A stretch of DNA of 64,000 nt, taken from assembly GCA_021740645.1 (NCBI GenBank), contig JAIOZL010000009.1, forward strand, positions 54,771-118,770, in the 5' to 3' direction. This document shows, in pieces, positions 61,593 to 64,000 of this stretch (position 1 is its first letter; each line of letters begins with the position of its first letter). Made by a program: the position numbers and the translations under genes. The notes under the pieces are model-generated. The model was not told the DNA's origin and did no database searches. It saw only the letters and a program-made list of their open reading frames with translations. The DNA comes from Bacteroidales bacterium (GTDB lineage: Bacteria; Bacteroidota; Bacteroidia; Bacteroidales; JAADJA01).

Positions 61593-62777
61593 ATGAATAT
61601 GAAAACCCTTTACTACATGTTTTTTGCATTGGCAATTATGACCTTTATTGCCCTATGTCTCCTTCCTCTTAAAAAAATCTATGCACAAACTGATATTGAT
61701 AATATTCTTGAACTTACCATTGTGGGAAATGGATATAGCGATCAAACTTTTGTAGTTATAATACCCAGTGCCACCATTGGTTTTGACTCAGATTACGATG
61801 CTTACAAATTAATGGGAATTTATGCCGCGCCGCAGCTTTACTCTAAAATTTCCTGTTGTAACCTTTCAGTAAATGCCCTCCCCGAATTGTATACCAATAT
61901 GAAAGTGCAGTTGGGGTTCAGGGTTGGGGCCAATACCACCTATACCATTTCCGCTTTTAAACTCTATTCTTTCGGGGCCGACACCAATGTATTTTTAGTG
62001 GATACAAAATTAGGCCAAATGCAAAATCTGATGCAGGATTCAACTTATACCTTTTTTGGAGAGACTACAGATGATGAAACCCGCTTTGAAATTTACTATA
62101 ACTATCCCCTTAAACCAAATATTAAAGTTTGGCTTGATGGGCCTTACAATGGAGTATCAATGGCTACACAATTAAATACGGAGGGTGTGATTCCTCTGGC
62201 CCAACCTTTTAGTGGTTCTCCCTGGAATTATGCAGGCACAGAATCGGTAGGAAGTATTCCAAATAGTAATATTGTGGATTGGGTACTAATTGAAATACGA
62301 GATGCTTCTGATCCTTCCCTGGCGAATTCGACAACGGTAACGGAAAGGCAAGCCTGTTTCATTTTAAGCGATGGTTCGATTGTGGGGATTGATGGAAACA
62401 GTTTACCTGAGTTTACCGAACCGGTAACCCAAAAAGTATTTGCTGTGGTTTATACCCGTAATCATATACCTATAATGACAGCCACTCCCCTTTTACGTTC
62501 AGGAGATGAATCACCTTACGATTTTACCACTTCTGCTGGGCAGGCTTATGGCAGCCTCGCTCAAAAAGATCTGGGAGGAGGTGTTTTTGGAATGTATGGC
62601 GGCGACTCCAATGCAGATGGAACCATTGATGGCAACGATAAAGTTTCTTTCTGGTCGATCCTTGCCGGGAAAAGTGGATATCTGAGTGCAGACTTCAACT
62701 TTGATGGACAAATTAATAATCCTGACAAAAACCAGGTTTGGCTGCCAAACCAGGGAATGACCATTCAGGTTCCATAA
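61593..62777 (+). CDS. secreted protein with C-terminal dockerin-like calcium loops
   Basis: The 394-residue protein has a signal peptide (about 1-32, PLKKIYAQ), a beta-rich body, and near the C-terminus two EF-hand-like loops, GDSNADGTIDGNDK (about 344-357) and ADFNFDGQINNPDK (about 366-379), about 22 residues apart, as in type I dockerins. Dockerin-like modules occur at the end of many Bacteroidota secreted proteins and bind calcium; a cohesin partner is not seen. It lacks a T9SS sorting domain. The body is not recognised. Codon and base use are like the neighbours. Confidence 0.8.
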   Translation: MNMKTLYYMFFALAIMTFIALCLLPLKKIYAQTDIDNILELTIVGNGYSDQTFVVIIPSATIGFDSDYDAYKLMGIYAAPQLYSKISCCNLSVNALPELYTNMKVQLGFRVGANTTYTISAFKLYSFGADTNVFLVDTKLGQMQNLMQDSTYTFFGETTDDETRFEIYYNYPLKPNIKVWLDGPYNGVSMATQLNTEGVIPLAQPFSGSPWNYAGTESVGSIPNSNIVDWVLIEIRDASDPSLANSTTVTERQACFILSDGSIVGIDGNSLPEFTEPVTQKVFAVVYTRNHIPIMTATPLLRSGDESPYDFTTSAGQAYGSLAQKDLGGGVFGMYGGDSNADGTIDGNDKVSFWSILAGKSGYLSADFNFDGQINNPDKNQVWLPNQGMTIQVP

Positions 62778-63007
62778 TGTCATTTTACTTCACTTCTTAA
62801 ATTGACTTTATGCCAAAAAATTATTAATTGTTAAGGAATTAGAACAAACTTTTTCCGCATCCCGTCGTTAAACAGAAATTATTTGATGTTGATTATTTCG
62901 TCTTTAGTTTTGGTAAAAATTCAATGTAAGTTAGTAGTCAATTTATACTATATATTTATATTGCAATTAACTTGCAAATTATATTAAGCATATAAGATTC
63001 ATTCAGG

Positions 63008-63865
63008 GTGCTGTACATCTCAGGAAAACCATATCATTATTTATTATTAATTCTTTTTCTGATTGTATTCAGGAATGGAGGTATAGGCCAAATCCAATCC
63101 CATCCAACCGGGGGAAATTGGTCAGATCCCTCTACCTGGGTTGGTGGTATAGTCCCTACACCAGATACAGGCGTGATAATTGGTGGGCCAGTATTTCTTG
63201 ATGTAAATACCGAATGTAGTTCATTGTATATATGGTACAATGGTTTACTTCGGAACCATCCTGGTGATTCGCATAGCCTAACAGTATTTGGCTCTGTTAC
63301 CAACGATGGATATATTGGAAATAACATTTTTAATCTTCTTCTTTATATTCATGGCAACATTCACCAATATGGTGTTTGGGAAAACTTTTACACAGCCATG
63401 GTTTCACCTTTTGATCAGACCCTGGTATTTTATGCACCTTTTGCAGGCCAATACCTCGTTAATAGCAATACCTCAGGGAAAATCATTGCATCAGATGTGC
63501 TTGATTTTCAGGGAACATATATTGATATGAATAATGATACACTTTATTTCCTGAATGAAGGTGGGATATCAATGAATGGTGGTTTTTTTGAACAGATCAA
63601 GGTTATTTTTAATCCGCTTGCCCCAAATAATTCATTTGTCCTTAATATGGTGAATGGAGCAGTTTTTCAAAAATCATCATTTACATCGGATAATATTTGG
63701 CTGCAGGGAACGGTACAATTTCAAAGCGCACCCATAACTTTTAATGGAATGGTAATCAACCAGGGAATCCTCCAAAATTTTAACAATAATAACTATACTG
63801 CTACCATAAATGGTTCATTCATTAATGAAGGAACAATAAAGAATAATATCCATAAACTTTCTTAG
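63008..63865 (+). CDS. secreted beta-solenoid-like protein, probably truncated at its 3' end
   Basis: The 285-residue frame starts at GTG (63008) and has a signal peptide (about 8-28, FRNGGIGQ) followed by SHPTGGNWSDPSTWVGGIVPTPDTG, a start shared by large Bacteroidota surface proteins. The rest is repetitive short strands with NxG turns (NGLLRN, NDGYIGN, INQGILQN, INEGTIKN). Such proteins normally run on for hundreds of residues to a sorting domain. This one stops abruptly 49 bases before a transposase gene, so insertion of the element probably cut it. Confidence 0.7.
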   Translation: MLYISGKPYHYLLLILFLIVFRNGGIGQIQSHPTGGNWSDPSTWVGGIVPTPDTGVIIGGPVFLDVNTECSSLYIWYNGLLRNHPGDSHSLTVFGSVTNDGYIGNNIFNLLLYIHGNIHQYGVWENFYTAMVSPFDQTLVFYAPFAGQYLVNSNTSGKIIASDVLDFQGTYIDMNNDTLYFLNEGGISMNGGFFEQIKVIFNPLAPNNSFVLNMVNGAVFQKSSFTSDNIWLQGTVQFQSAPITFNGMVINQGILQNFNNNNYTATINGSFINEGTIKNNIHKLS

Positions 63866-64000
63866 AGGTCATCATTTAATTTCATATCTTAGCATCCTGA
63901 AAATCAACAGAAATATGGAAATATTCAGAGGTCAAAATCTCATACAGTTTGCTGAACGCTTTAAAACGGACGAAGATTGCAAAATATACTTATCCGAAAT
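63866..64000 (+). mobile_element. left end of an IS1595-type insertion sequence (runs off the window)
   Basis: The element is inferred from the transposase start at 63915. The left boundary lies near or slightly before 63866, but the terminal inverted repeat and target duplication cannot be fixed because the right end is outside the window. Confidence 0.5.
63915..64000 (+). CDS. IS1595-family transposase, N-terminal fragment
   Basis: The frame from the ATG at 63915 runs open to the window edge (28 full codons). It reads MEIFRGQNLIQFAERFKTDE, then DCKIYLSE. This matches the N-terminus of IS1595/ISXO2-like transposases (F-x-GQNL--F---F-TD-DC--YL), which is followed in full proteins by a zinc ribbon and a DDE/N nuclease domain. 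Those parts are outside the window, so the identification rests on a short stretch. Confidence 0.75.
   Translation, partial: MEIFRGQNLIQFAERFKTDEDCKIYLSE

Overview
The window is 64 kb of low-GC DNA from a member of the Bacteroidota, most likely an environmental Bacteroidales/Marinilabiliales-type lineage. The evidence is: two proteins with C-terminal type IX secretion sorting domains, a TonB-dependent receptor with an N-terminal carboxypeptidase-regulatory domain, TPR-linked histidine kinases, a DUF2723 protein, ExbB/ExbD genes, ECF sigma/anti-sigma modules, archaeal-type ProS, and promoters of the Bacteroidota form TTTG-N19/20-TAnnTTTG. Shine-Dalgarno sites are almost absent and several genes start with TTG. 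No prophage, CRISPR array or rRNA is seen. The window opens inside a DUF2723 gene and closes inside an IS1595-type transposase.

Layout. 1-8.4 kb: envelope and secreted proteins (DUF2723 C-terminus, a secreted subtilisin, DUF1684, and a minus-strand operon of two GH113-like hydrolases plus DUF547). 8.5-14 kb: rpmB (L28), a carboxypeptidase-regulatory-domain protein, a TonB-dependent receptor and a TPR histidine kinase. 14-23.2 kb: a C2/carboxylate block with acetate kinase, an outer-membrane porin, AMP-forming acetyl-CoA synthetase, an OFA-type MFS transporter and an ADP-forming acyl-CoA synthetase fused to a GNAT domain. 23.2-33.3 kb: housekeeping genes (purine nucleoside phosphorylase, LpxK, Nif3, CT398-type zinc ribbon, TPR protein, FadL-type porin, a Tyr/Ser-rich lipoprotein, prolyl-tRNA synthetase). 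33.4-41.6 kb: a PAS/TPR histidine kinase with its receiver, MazG, PAP2 phosphatase, GT4 glycosyltransferase, flippase and YebC.

41.7-50.1 kb holds two different envelope-signalling ECF sigma modules. The minus-strand module is sigma, anti-sigma, then a GIN-solenoid/beta-barrel protein. The plus-strand module is sigma, a putative dual-membrane-spanning anti-sigma with a C-terminal beta-barrel, then a further beta-barrel. Between them lie a metallo-beta-lactamase-fold hydrolase, a secreted serpin lipoprotein and a small lipoprotein. 50.1-55.7 kb: heptosyltransferase-like GT9, a lipoprotein, a T9SS cargo protein, TatD and asparaginase. 55.7-58.9 kb: tRNA-Ser(GGA) and an ExbB/ExbD cluster with three ExbD paralogues. 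59-64 kb: CPBP protease and HAD hydrolase, a CAT-anticodon tRNA (probably Ile2), a dead GIY-YIG remnant, two secreted proteins and the IS end.

The most distinctive material is the acetate block, where the fused ligase/GNAT keeps the ligase phospho-histidine but has an altered GNAT CoA-binding loop (the reverse of enterobacterial Pat), and the paired ECF modules, one of which appears to bridge both membranes with a single polypeptide. All family assignments come from reading motifs. No database search was run.
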